From Perkinsus olseni (taxonomy: Eukaryota > Perkinsozoa > Perkinsida > Perkinsidae), in assembly GCA_013115135.1 (NCBI GenBank), contig JABANP010000498.1:1-38629 (forward strand): a stretch of 38,629 nt of DNA. The letters are read 5' to 3'. Positions 9,434 to 21,682 of the stretch are shown here, in pieces (positions within the stretch are counted from its first letter, which is position 1; each line of letters begins with the position of its first letter). A program made the translations under genes and the position numbers. The notes beneath the pieces were generated by a model. The model was not told where the DNA came from. It saw nothing but the letters and a program-made list of their open reading frames with translations, and did not search any database.

Positions 9434-9917
9434 TATTGTGGACGATGCCAGTACTACTATCGTCTTAGGTATAAACTTCGTGCTGGTTGTGTAGTTTATG
9501 ATGAGGCTGGTACCAATATACTCCTAGTCAACTCAACACGGCATGGATCTGATCGTATGACCCATACCATACCATCCGGTAAAGTTGAATCATTCGACCA
9601 AGATCTAGAAACAGCAGCGGTGCGGGAGACAATAGAGGAAGCTGGGGTTGAATGTAGCGTTATATGGGATTTGGGATGGTATAAATCATCGACTAAGACC
9701 GGACAGCCTACAGTAACTAGATTGTTCTTAGCACAATCTACTAATGTATTATCAACATGGCGAGAGGTAGTAGTGATCATGATACTAGTACTAGTAGTCA
9801 TCATGTTGTTGTTAGTCTGAGTTCCGTGAGAGGATGTGGTGTAGTGTGTCGAGGGCGTTATCCCTGTTGGGTAGGAAGAAGCCACATTATCGTCTAGCAT
9901 TGCATATGGCGGCTAAT
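9434..9917 (+). CDS. Nudix hydrolase domain, DIPP-like (inositol pyrophosphate phosphohydrolase)
   Basis: Exons about 9434-9766 and 9822-9917. The protein starts RAGCVVYDEAG, then ILLVNSTRH, the Nudix box (SGKVESF, then AAVRETIEEAGVE), and after a 55-bp intron RERMWCSVSRALSLLGRKKP. The RETIEEAG core supplies the metal-binding glutamates. The RAGC start, the LLVNSTRH strand and the W...AL.LL.KKP tail are those of diphosphoinositol polyphosphate phosphohydrolases (DIPP/Ddp1/Aps1), which remove the beta phosphate from IP7 and IP8. In the loop before REUXEE the usual Gly-rich part reads SGKVESFDQ, slightly divergent. If the 9918 donor is used the frame continues into the kinase below; if not, it stops at TAG 9960-9962 after NKENNKKKKSC. 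Upstream limit is uncertain. Confidence 0.85.
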
Positions 9918-9981
9918 GTAATACACAACAAGGAGAATAACAAGAAGAAGAAGAGTTGTTAGTTGTCATTGTTATTCTCAG
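9918..9981 (+). other. Candidate 64-bp intron joining Nudix and kinase frames
   Basis: Donor AAT|GTAATA, acceptor TATTCTCAG|GCATAT, phase 0. The donor matches other introns in this gene (GTAATAACA at 11311, 12963 and 13122) and the length fits their 55-87 bp range. Removing it eliminates the TAG at 9960 and joins the Nudix frame to 28 open codons leading into the ATG at 10066. If it is not spliced, this is the 3' end of a separate Nudix gene. Confidence 0.6.
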
Positions 9982-12900
9982 GCATATGCCCAACATGGTC
10001 ATCCCCATTCACCCCTTATTACCGGTCCATCACAAAGCAGGAACAACAAGAAGAATAATAATAAGATGCTTACAGCCAAAGGACGGGTGAAGGATAAGGC
10101 ACCATCACTCGATATCAATGACGAGAAGAGAGTAAAGCAGGCGACGGCGGAGGAGGGCGAGGGAGGGGAGCATGCTCCTGTTGATGATGATAGTGTTGGT
10201 ATGCCTGCTACTGGTATGCTAGTAGATGGTGGTGACAACGGGAGGATTGTTGTTGATGATATTACCACCAAAGGCAGCAACACTCATGATGATGATGCTC
10301 TCATCGCATCGTCATCGTCATCATCATCGTCTGGTAGTGGTAGTAGTAGTGGTTGTGATGATGATGGTGTTATACAAATTGCCGGCATTGAAGATGAGGA
10401 AGCCGTGAAGGACGAGGGTCCTGCTGCCGTGGCGGAGGCGGCGGCCGTCGATGCCTTATCATCATCATCGATTGCTGCAGTGGTAGAGGAGAAGGAGGAG
10501 CATTGTCTACGGGCTGCTGACTCCAAGGGTACATCATCCCCAGCAACCCTGTATGATACACCTGATGGAGGCGACGGCGCGGCCGCCCAAATAACTACAC
10601 CACCACCACCGTCGACAGCAGCAGCAGCAGCAGCAGTAGTAGCCTCCTCTCCTGCACCTGTGGATGATGATGAGTATGATGAAGCGAGCTGTGATGATGA
10701 TGATGACTACTACGAGGATGACTACTACGAGGATGAGTATTATGATTATTATGATGATCTTGACTCCGACTCTGATGCATACGGTATCGATGATTTATTA
10801 TTGGATGATGCTCATGACGAGGAAGAGGAAGACTTCGAACATGACGATTATCATCATCAGTGTATAGCCCAGCCACTACGACATGGCGAAGGGAGACGTG
10901 GGGATGCCAACGACGACGAGGGTACTAGGGTTCATGATGGTCATCCACGAGGGCATGTCATACCTCCTACTACCCAAGACAAGGATGAGCATACCATACC
11001 ACTCCATCACCAACACAAGGAGGAGGAGTATAGGGGTGCTACTACTACAACTACGACGACGACAGCAGTAGATGGGAGGCAATTGGATAAACAAAAAGGG
11101 GATGCACGGCAGCAGGAGGGGGAGGAGAGGGGCATAGGCAGCAAGAGCAGCTTAGGGAAGAGGGTTATGATGATGAAGTGTGACTGTAGACGTTGTCGTT
11201 ATTATAGAAGGAGATTACTGGCTAAAGGCGTTATACTATCCCGTCATCATCATCATCCTACTAAGACTACTACAACTGTTGCTGAGCAGTTGGGGGGGCA
11301 TCTCATGCCTGTAATAACAACGGCTGATGTTGTTGATGATGATATTAATAGTCTGCACTGTCATTGCAGGTTCAATGGAGTTCGGCATCTTCATTGGAGG
11401 CCTTACTAACACAACAACAAGGCACACCAGCAGCATCATCATCGAGGCAGCAGCTGTTGTCATCACAGCATGATGGTACAGCTGCAGGAGTAGGAGGGGA
11501 TACCCATACCAACGTGGATGCTGGGTGGATGAACGGAGAGGGTGGTAGTGGGGGGAGGAGGAGGAGGAGGGCACACACTACGGCAGTAGCATCTATTATG
11601 CAGCTAGATAATGATGATGTTGATAATGATGATGTATGTCCTAATAATAATAATCATACATCATCACCTACACTACCTCTACCACCCCCACCGCAGTCTA
11701 CAACCCCTCATGTTATCAAGAGGTCCCCTACTCATGAGAAGAACACTACCACAACAACAACAACAACAACACCTAAGATGCAACAACAACTGCATCATCA
11801 GGGACAACAGCCCCAGATAACGTCATCATCGTCATCACCGTCATCTCCCACTATGGGTAAGATGCTAACTCTAGTACCGGTAGGCCCTATACCACCACCA
11901 CCACCACCCACTAGTAGCCAACGATCAACAGGAGAAGGAGGAGAGGAGGATGGAGGGTATATCGGGAAGAAGAGGGAGAAGGAGGATGATGACGCAGTTA
12001 ACATGCAGTGCTCATCATCGACTAGTGCTACTAATGATAACACCACTAACACTACTGCTGGTGCTGTTACATCGCCCCCGCCCCCGCCGTCATCATCATC
12101 GTTGGATGAGGAGGAGCATGACATCGAAGGTGTGGTGCCAACTGCTGTTGGTCATTCTAATGGTCCTGACGACGATGAAGAGTCAGTAATGGTTGAAATT
12201 AAACCATTATTACCATCACTAAGTGCAGCAGCAGTTAAGGCAGTACTAGAGGCAGAGGCCACCGAGATGGATAGTAGTGTAGAAGAAGAAGAAGGGGGTC
12301 TAGTGCCTGAGGAGGATGACGACGACGAGAAAGAAAGAGAACACCAACACCATCACCATCACCATCATCATGAACCACACCATCATGATCATCATGGCGA
12401 TCATGAGCAATCAACATCATCGCTCATGAAGCCTCTCCCGTCATCGCCCATTCAAAGAGGAGAGCTGCCAGCAGCAGCAGCAACAGCAGCGGCCGAGGTA
12501 GTAATAATAATCATCATAGCACCACCGTGGTCATGAGGAGTATAATACTAGTAGTAGTTGTAGTAGTGATAAGTATTATTACAGGTCCTCATTACAACAC
12601 CATCGTCATCATCATCAGCAGCAGCAGAAGGGTGTACTTTAGTGAGTAATGATGACCATCATGCTAACTTGTCACAAGACACCACTCCATCACCATCACC
12701 ACCACCTGCTGCTGCACCCAGTGGTGATGTACTCGAGGATGGTAGCAACAGTATCACGAAGCCCACTAGTAATGGTGATACAGCCCTACCACCTAGTGCT
12801 ACTAGTAGTACTGCTACTGCTGCTAATACTGGAATAACAGAGGCAGCAGCAGGAGCAGGGGCGGCGGCGGCATCATCATTGGTTGGACAACAGTTGACGG

Positions 12901-15668
12901 TGTATGGTCTACAAGTTGGTGGTCATACAAGATTCGTGAAACCTGAAAATTCTCCTTTCCTGGTAATAACATCATTATCAGTAGCGTCGTTATGATGGTG
13001 TGGGTGATGCTGATTGTAGGTATTGAAACCGTGTAATCCGGATGAATATCATTTCTATTCGAGTATAATACCGGAGAGATGTCCTAAGCTACTCAGGTTT
13101 ACTCCCCGATGTTATGGTGAAGTAATAACAATAACAACTAATTATGCTCATCATCATAATCATCACGGTACTATTATCAGGTTAACCTCAGCAGTAGCAG
13201 CAGCAGTAACAGTGGTAGTAGTAATACTGCTAATAATAAGAGCAGTGATAACAACAATAGCAACAGCAGCGGCAGCAATAGCGTTCCTACTGCAATAACA
13301 TCATCATCATCATACGGTGATGATCAACAACATCACGCTCAAACGGAAGGTCGTAACATCACTACATCAACAACAACAACCAGCAGCAGCAGCAGCAGTG
13401 ATCAGCCCTCCCCTACTGGTCTAGTGGTAGGGAGGGGAGGTGAAGAAGAGGAGAGGAAGAGCGCTATTGCCCCGGTGAACTCTACCTGCGCCGGATCATC
13501 ATCAGACGTGCCCCGGTGTCAATCGTCATCATCATCATGCAGCACTTGTACTAATGCTGATAGCCAACAACAACAACAGCATAGCCATCATCATAAGCAA
13601 CAGCAGCAGCAGCAACAGCAGAGGAGATCATCTTGCCCGACGATCTACTGTGATAATGCAGTTGATGGTAGTAGTAGTAGTAGTGGCCGACCCATACCAC
13701 CATTGGGGGCGGTACAACCCGCAGCATCAATAGAGGCAGCAAAAGGGGCTGAGGAGGAGAAGAGAATGAAGAAGAAGAAGGGCATTAGTACTACGGTCAA
13801 GGAAGAGGATGAGGAGGAGGATGGTACTCTTGAGGGGTATGATAATGATAGCAACAACAACAGCCAGCAGCAGCGGCAGCAGCAGGAGCAGGAGCAGCAT
13901 AGGCTTCATGAACAGATAGATAGGGAGAGGGAGAAGTCACGACGTAAAAGGGAGGAGGCAGCAGCAGCAGCTGCAGTAGCAAGTGCTGTAGTACATCATA
14001 ATGGTACTACTAGGGGTACTAGAAGGAGATATCACAGAGCACATTCCCAGCAGGGAGGGGAACAGGGGAGGAGTACGGATGGGGAAGACACGGCAGCGGC
14101 TATGGATCATCGTACTACTACTCCACCACCTACTCATGATACTACCACCACCACAACCACTACTGCCGCCTCAAACGGTTTGGTAACTGCAGTAGATGGT
14201 TATGATGATGAGGGTGTTTGCAAAAGTGATGAGAAGTCTAAGAGTAGGGATGATAACAAGAACATGATATCTACAACTTCTACTACTACCAAGACTAGTA
14301 ATACTACCGACCTCCCTACCAGTCAACGACAACAACCTCATACAACTGCTGCTGCCAGCAGCAGCAGTACTGGTGTTGATAATAACAACAACAGAGTTGG
14401 ATCATCCGCATCATTAACAGGCCACGGAGTAAGAGAGAAAGAGGAGAGGAAATATGTAATAAGAAAGGCAGCAGCAGCAGCAGCAGTTGGTATTGGATGA
14501 ATAGTTGGTGGTGGTGTGGTAGGTTGTATTGGAAGATCTAGCCCATGGTATGAGCACACCATGTAAGTACCTTAATCATCCCTATTAGGGTATACTGCTC
14601 ACCATCACCATCATCACCATCATCATCGACAGGTATATTAGACTTGAAGATGGGTGCTAAGCAGAGGGCCGTTAGATATGGTTTATCGAAGGCTAAGATG
14701 GAGAGTAAACTGAAGAAGTCCCGTCAGACGACTAGTCATAGTCTAGCCTTCCGTATGTGTGGGGTACAACTGTATGATAGGATCAGTGGGGAGAGGGTAT
14801 ATTATAATAAATATTATGGAAGGAAACAGTCAGAACAGGGAGTCTTCCAGACTATTAATACTTTCTTTGACTCTGTTGAGGAACCCTATAAGAAGACTCT
14901 TATCAAAAGACTGGTTGATAAATTAGAGAGATTACTCGGGGTAAGTAGCAGCCACAGCAACAGCAGCAGCAGCAGCAGCAATGGAAGAGGGGATGAGTCA
15001 TGTCGCTGTTGTGATGGGTCGTAGATACTACAAAGCCTCAATGGCTTCCGTTTCTGGTCTGGCAGTCTTCTATTTGTTTTTGATGCCGAGAGTAGTGAGC
15101 CCAGGAATGGTACTGTCAAGATGATCGACTTCGCCCACACATCAATAGTAATAATAACAACAACTTCATAAAGGGCGTGGTGGCGGCGGCAGTATCATCA
15201 TCATCATCATCATCATCACCGTCGTGATTTAGATATCACCTAGTAATGGGCCGGACGAGGAGTATTCTACCGGTATTAGGAATCTTATTGTGTACCTTCG
15301 TAATATACCATTAGAAAGTGGTGTATCAGAAGATACTATTGATGAGATCTATGCTACTATGGTAGAGCCCAACCTAACACAACCACCCGACCCATCAATA
15401 CAGGTAGTAGGAATCGACAGGAGTAGTACGAGGATGGCAGGGGTATCACAGCTGTTGTTATCATTATTAGGATGCTGAACTTGACCAAGTGGTGACCGGC
15501 CTATCCTCCTCCTCCTCATCGAGTAGTTCCACTACGACCAAGACCTGCAGTCAGGAGCAGCAGCAGCAGCAGACTATTCCTCCCAGCCCTCATCATCATC
15601 ATCATCACCATTCACTCATCGATTCCCCATCACCACCTACCGCCACCACCCAACCTGTTCAATGTTGA
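9982..15668 (+). CDS. Inositol hexakisphosphate kinase (Kcs1/IP6K type) with giant low-complexity inserts
   Basis: Proposed exons: 9982-11310, 11370-12497, 12585-12962, 13020-13121, 13181-14455, 14523-14562, 14633-14940, 15025-15147, 15233-15403, 15471-15668. From the ATG at 10066 they total 4968 nt, giving 1655 residues. Diagnostic segments: LQVGGHTRF, LKPCNPDEYHFY and RFTPRCYGE (lobe entry), VVLEDLAHGMSTPC, the kinase signature PCILDLKMG (P-x3-D-x-K-x-G), NKYYGR, SGSLLFVFDAE and KMIDFAHT (metal/ATP binding), then GPDEEYSTGIRNLI. The family phosphorylates IP6 to IP7. About 880 residues of acidic, Gln-, Thr- and Pro-rich sequence precede the domain, and a ~425-residue low-complexity exon sits between CYGE and RKYVVLED. 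The C-terminus has poly-Gln and poly-His. Family assignment is firm; single exon borders are hand-made. Confidence 0.88.
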
Positions 15669-15932
15669 TGATCATCATAATACTATTCATACTGTATACT
15701 TATGCAGTGGAGGGGAAGGAAGAAGAAGGTGATGTAAGATTACATACCTTTGCTGCTTCTTCTGTTGTACTATTACCTTCCTTTACGTTACTGTTTTATA
15801 ATAATACTAGTGTTGATGATGATAGTGATATTATACAATAATGGAGGTATTGTGTTATATAGTTGGGAGGGAGTATTACAATAAGGAAGAATAAGAAGAA
15901 GAACAGCTGCTTGCCGCTGCTGCCTGCCTTTG

Positions 15933-17594
15933 ATGACACCAACCAATACCATACCCTGCCATTATCAGGGCCCATCCACGATAGGAGGAAGTACAACACT
16001 GGGGGAGGTCTCTCAGATCACCCTAGATGATGACGCTTGTAGTACTTTCTGGAAGGATTATATTGCCGAGAGTAAGGAGGAGTTATCATCATCATGAGTA
16101 TCCTAGTAGTAGTACTTGTGTGTAGGGAAGCCCTGTGTAGTGCGTGGGGGAGGGAAGGAGTACATCAAGCTCATGTCCAATGCTGCCATGATGAGGGTTG
16201 CTGGGGATGAGGTAGTTACAGCAGAGGAAAGGAAGGGTAATAATGATACTACTAGTACTACAGATGGGTATCATGTTGCTGCGGATGCCGGTGAACTTCA
16301 GATGAATCAGATAGTTTTGGTAAGACAGACTGGAGTGATGACAAGAGGTTGCATATCCCCTTCAAGGACTTCATAAAAAGGGTCTCCACTAGTAAGGTGT
16401 ATATGACAACACAAGACATACCGATATCCCAAAATGATGGCGGACCGACCGAGAAGATGGGACCACATATACAGAAATTAATTGATAATAATTTGGTAAT
16501 AAGAATAATATCAGCATCATAACGATTAATCATCATCATCATGTTGTTGTTGAAGATACCCCTGAACCCTCCCATGTTAAAGGATACTAATCTAACACAG
16601 TATCAAGTTAACATGTGGTTTGGTCATGCTAAGGATGGTAGTACCACCGGGTTACATCATGATTATCATGATAATGTGTATATGTTGCTGAGGGTAAGGA
16701 AGGTATTCCGCATATACAGCCCAGACGCCATAGCCAAGGGGTTGGACACCAATGGAGTCGCCGCACTAAACGACACGGTCGTCGTCTTACCCAACGGCCT
16801 TATCTGTTACGATTGTCGTCCTCTGTCTGGTGGTGGGTATAGTGTTAGAGAGGATGGAGCCAAGGCAAGCAGATGTTGTAGGATGATTGGGGGCTACCTC
16901 CATGATGATGATGACTGGATGAGATGGCATTAGGTACGTCATAAACTGTTACACGGGACGAAGGATCATAAAGGGGATGAGGAGAGGGAAGGGAGGACTG
17001 CTGCTGATTCATCAACTGTAGAACAGGATGATGAGGAGGAGGCAGAACTCGATAAGCTACTCGATATCGCTATTGCGGAGGCTGACTTTGATGATGATGA
17101 TGATGACGAGGACGAGGAGGAGGAGGAGGAAGAGGGGCCACATGCTAAGAAGAGGAAGATGGAGGAGGGAGAGGATATTGAGAAAGATGATAATCAAGGT
17201 CCCCTACATTTCTGTAAGGCCCTACATCATCATCATGACGTGCAAGTGCCATGAGTCCGCTGTTTGTAGGCCTTAAGAATACTATTAGTCCCCCTACTAA
17301 TGGGGGTGTGCATAGTGAATACGTTCAAGTTGAACTGCTACCGGGGGATATGCTCTACCTTCCAGCTAGCTACTTCCACGAGGTTATATCATATTCTACC
17401 ACCACCACACCTACTGATGATGATGTTGGGCATCTTGCTGTTAACTATTGGTAACCTATCCTTACTGTATACTCTGTCATCGTTGTTGCATTATCAGGTA
17501 TCATCCTCCAGTATATGGTAGTAGTTATGATAAACCTTATGAAGATGATTACTGGTCTGAGAGGTGGGATAATATCCACCTTTCATCAGCGTAG
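15933..17594 (+). CDS. JmjC/cupin_8 domain Fe(II)/2-oxoglutarate oxygenase
   Basis: Proposed exons 15933-16071, 16126-16319, 16346-16495, 16556-16864, 16934-17213, 17270-17450, 17498-17594, giving 449 residues. Start MTPTNTIP; then TFWKDYIAERKPCVVRGG, the usual cupin_8 entry. The iron site is seen as HHD in GLHHDYHDNVYMLLR and the distal His in LPASYFHEV; YVQVELLPGDMLYLP is the conserved strand between. Such enzymes hydroxylate or demethylate proteins; the substrate is unknown. An acidic insert of about 85 residues with a basic KKRK stretch splits the two metal-binding halves. The 16865 donor is GC, and the second intron would be only 26 bp (or that site is a frameshift). It ends convergent with CCDC40, 161 bp away. 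Confidence 0.85.
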
Positions 17595-17755
17595 CCGTCC
17601 TCATCAGCGTTACTATCACGTCGGAGTTCCTCATTAACTGGAGTTGTGTTACGATGAGAGTACTCCCTTTGGTGATCCCCTTCTCATCTTACTGCTACCC
17701 CCCATAACCTGCTGATAGCTCAACACTGATGACGGTGTATCAACATTAGTAATCA

Positions 17756-20700
17756 TCATGATGCATCATCAACTACTACTTCTTTAACCCAATCCTGATT
17801 CTGCATGGACCAATCGATGAGTTCGGACCACGTCTCCTCCAACATAGGATACCTACTCAACAACAACAACCTCCCCTCCTCCTCCTCCTCCGCCACTTAT
17901 CACCTGTCCGCCGCCTCTAGTAGTACTCGGTGTATACCATCATTATACGTGGACAATCGTCTCGTCTGTACATCAATTGCAGAGCCAGGTCCAACTCCAG
18001 TGATGGTGATGCTGGTATCATCATCATCATCATCATCAGCTGCTGCTGCTGCTGCTGTCACATCATCTGCAATGACCACAGCATACTCCTCCTAGCACAC
18101 TACCACCCTCACCTCCTTGCTGCTGCTGCTGTTGCTTCCGACGACTCTTGTTAGCCCGTTGTTCGAGCCTTCTTGTCTCATGCTGCATCCCAACAGCTTC
18201 GGCAAATTGCCTACCTTTCCTCACTACACCTTGGCATACCTACATCATCCTGTCATCTCCCCATCATCCAACACCATCACTATTACTTCTCTCAATATAT
18301 GTTCAACCTCGTCATCGGTACCATCAAGTACTTGTGTTAGATCTCTTATCTGTTCGCCTGTCGCCATTATTCTATCCTCTTTATCTTTGATATCAACATC
18401 GGCAACAGCAGCAGCTTCGGTAATGGACTACCACACCAACAGCAACATCACTATCATTCTACTACCACACCATCTTCTACTACCGCTAACTTCCTCTGCA
18501 GACCTGTTATATTCCTCTGAGTGTTGATATCCTTTTTAATTCTACTCTTCCTAGCATCATCATCACCATCACCCTTCAGCTTCAGTTCGATGATATCCCT
18601 CTTATCAACAGCCCTTGTCATCTCCCTCACCAACTCCTCTTGCCTCCTTAACAGCTGACTGTATCGTAGCTCCATCCGATGTATCTCCTTCCTCATGGCG
18701 CCCATCTCTGATTGTCCAACATTCGGGTCGAGACTCTCTTGAAGGTCCTAACCAGCATCGCCACTGAGGCTGTTGAGGCTGGCCAGATGACTAACCTCTT
18801 CTAGTTTGATCTTCTTCTCCCATTGTGCCAACTGTCTCTCACCTTCTATCAGATCCTCTTCGAGTTTCAAGCTCAACTCTTTACTGCTGTCTACTGTCTC
18901 GTGTGCCGCACCTGCAATACCACAACTACGACACCTCTGCTGCTGGTGGGAGGGAGTATTACTCATCTCTTCTTCCTTCTTCGATAACCTCGTCACCATC
19001 CTACTCTCAATGTCCTTCAATTCACTCCCTACCCTCCCCTCCTTCTCCCTATACTCCCCTATTCCTGCCCCTCATCACCATAAGCCGGTGTAGGGTTGTT
19101 GTTATTACTTTTATTGATCCTAAGCATATCCTCCCGTAGCTGCCTTATCTCCCTGTTACACAGTTTGTTATCTTTAACTCTTTGCTCTATTGCTGACATC
19201 AGTCTCCTCAGCTTCTCATCCAGGATCTGTGACATCCTCTCCTACTACCCCACCCGAGCCAGCCGCTCGTTGTTATTACAATAATCTTGGTGTAAAGTAT
19301 ATCATTTCTCTGCCTCATCTGCTCTTCATCATCATTCATTGACATCAACTCACTCTGTGATAATATCCACTTCTTCTGCATAACTTCGCTTTTCTTTCTA
19401 CACTCATCAATCTAAACTCAACACATGATGATGATGAGCTCGATGATGTTATTACCTCGTTCCTAATACCCCTTATCTTGGCTTCTAAGGGTCCTAGTGC
19501 TTCTGCCTCCTCTGCTGCCATACCCGCTAGTCCACTACGTTTATCATCATACTCTTTATTCAGCCTCTCCACCATCAACTGCCTCTTGTCTATCTGCCTC
19601 ATCCTCCTAATAACCTCCTCATCATACCTATACCACCCCTCCCACTCCTCTCATCATCATACCTCCTCCGTCCTCACCTTCTACATAGATCCTCTGCTTG
19701 TGTAAGTTGTCCCTCTAACTCCTGTGCCCGATCAGCCAATGCATTGTTATGTGCCTAGGACCATGATGATGATGATGATGATGATGATGATCTTGATGCC
19801 ACTACCCTCACCCCAACCCTACCTTGATGTTTAATACATCTACCTTGGCCCTAGCACTCTCATTCTGTGCCTCGGTTATGTCCCCTTCCTTCTCTATATT
19901 ACCCTCTTGCATAGCTTTTGTCTCTGATGATGCATGGGCCAAGTATCATCCTTTCCCCTCTACCCTCCCACCTTTGATACTATTAATAGTATCCCTATTA
20001 ATAGTAGTCTCCTGGCCTATGTATTCCAATACGGCCTCTTCAACAGCCTTTATGCTCCTACCAACTACCTGTATGTCTCTGAATAATAACACCACCACCA
20101 CCATCAACAGTGACAGGGGTATCCCCCCCTCACTTCTCAATATTATCACATTCCCTCTCATGCTTCTTTCTAATGCCTTCTAAAGCATCGTTATCATCAT
20201 TGATGGTCATCAATGACTTTGATAACAACTCATACTCATCAGCTAGTCCCTCCTTTCCTCTCCCTCCATTCTCTATCAACCTCTTCAGTTCAGCTATCTC
20301 ATATTTGTTTTTATTAACATGCCCCTGCAGTTGCTCGTCGAACTCCCTCCTCTTCCTTATACTCTTCCCTAACGTCCTCTCTTCTGTTTCCATATCTACA
20401 ATCATTCCCATCACCACTACCATCATCAGTATCAGCATCAACAACAACAACCTACTTAATATATCAGCTGTGATGGCATTAGTACTTTCCATTATCTTCT
20501 GCATAGTTTGGTCCCTTCTACTGAGGCCAATATAGTTACTCCCAACCTACCATCATCAACAACACCACTGCCCATCGTCTCCTCTACCACTCATCATCAT
20601 ACTACTACTACCTCCTGTTTGATAACCTTCCTTTCATCATTAATCTCCTCTAAGGCTTGTGTAGCTTCCCTAATCACCATACCTCTCCTCCTCCCCCCAA

Positions 20701-21682
20701 TCGCCTACTACTACTGCCACCTTATCATTATCCTAGCACTATCTCTCTCCTTAATCTGCACTTCCACTTGCCCCTCTAACAGTGCTATATCCTCATTCTT
20801 GCCCTTCAACGCTCTAGTTAGTTCATCTATCAGTAACTACACCAACAGTATCATCGTCATTACTCCCCATACCCCCTCCCTCCTCACATCCTGTTGTGCC
20901 TTATCCTTCTCCACTACTTGTACATTGGACTCCCCTTTATATGCAGCCCTCTTCTTCAACGCGATATTACCTTGAAGATCCTCCCTATACCTCTTCAATT
21001 GCTCTACTACATGCAGTACCTGCTATAAACACTCTCACCAATGCCGCCACCACATCCCCCTCCACCATTACTACTACTACCCTATTCCTCTCCTCCCTAA
21101 CCTTCTCTAACATCACCATCTGATCCCTCGTGTCCTTACTAACTCTATCATACTCTTCTATCAGCACCTCAGTGCGTTCCTTCACCTTCTTCACTAACCA
21201 TCCATGATGACATAACACCACCACCGTTGGTATTATTATATTACCTTTATCGTCTGTATCCTCCCTACTATGATTAGCCTCCTCAATATTACTCTGTAAT
21301 GAGCCTAATTGTTGTTGGAATGTGTATAACTGTGCGCCAAGTTCCTCCCTATGCTGCCTCAACCTCCTCCCCTCTTCCTCCTTGTCTCTGACGTAGCATT
21401 CATACTACTACTACCATCGCCATCGCTGTCGACAATGACTTACTTCAATACAATACTGATCCTATCCAGCTTCTTCATCATCCTGTTCAATAGTGCTGTC
21501 TGTAATGGCGCCATCAATGCATGGTTAGGCTGAGATCATCATGGCCACCATAATGATGATGATACTTAATAGCAGCAGCTCGGTATTACCCCGAGGAAGT
21601 CTATCATATCCTCTTCTTCTTCCTCCTCATGTTGATGATTACTAATCGGCCGATCGTCCTCTGGGGGTGATGATAGTGACAT
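17756..21682 (-). CDS. CCDC40: CCDC40 / FAP172 coiled-coil axonemal ruler protein
   Basis: Many short minus-strand exons. Start ATG at 21682: MSLSSPPEDDRP, an acidic run, then IDFLG|PNHALMAPLQTALLN, matching the conserved CCDC40 N-terminus (acidic stretch then HPLM...Q.AL). Further matches in order: GAQLYTFQQQLGSLQ (about 21300), EALGPLEAKIRGI (about 19500), GERQLAQWEKKIKLEE (about 18820), MRKEIHRMELRYSQLLRRQE (about 18690), and a C-terminal ARYPML-type helix region ending DWVKEVVVDDAS at 17756. Long heptad coiled coils throughout. With CCDC39 this protein sets the 96-nm repeat of motile cilia and places inner dynein arms and the N-DRC. Exon borders inside are only partly resolved; some frames need indels or unseen introns. 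Confidence 0.88.

Noticed and set aside
9960..9962. True stop codon of a separate Nudix gene
   Set aside because: Not excluded, but a typical intron (9918-9981) removes it and opens a continuous phase-0 frame into the kinase, so fusion is preferred.
10226..10408. Alternative-frame poly-Met/Val/His stretches across 8.9-15.7 kb on both strands
   Set aside because: They arise from GAT/ATC/CAG repeats read in wrong frames; only the frame that joins the kinase motifs is supported.
12642..12644. Start of a separate gene at the beginning of the conserved IP6K entry exon
   Set aside because: The frame is open upstream to a good acceptor at 12584, and an upstream donor at 12498 joins it in phase 0.
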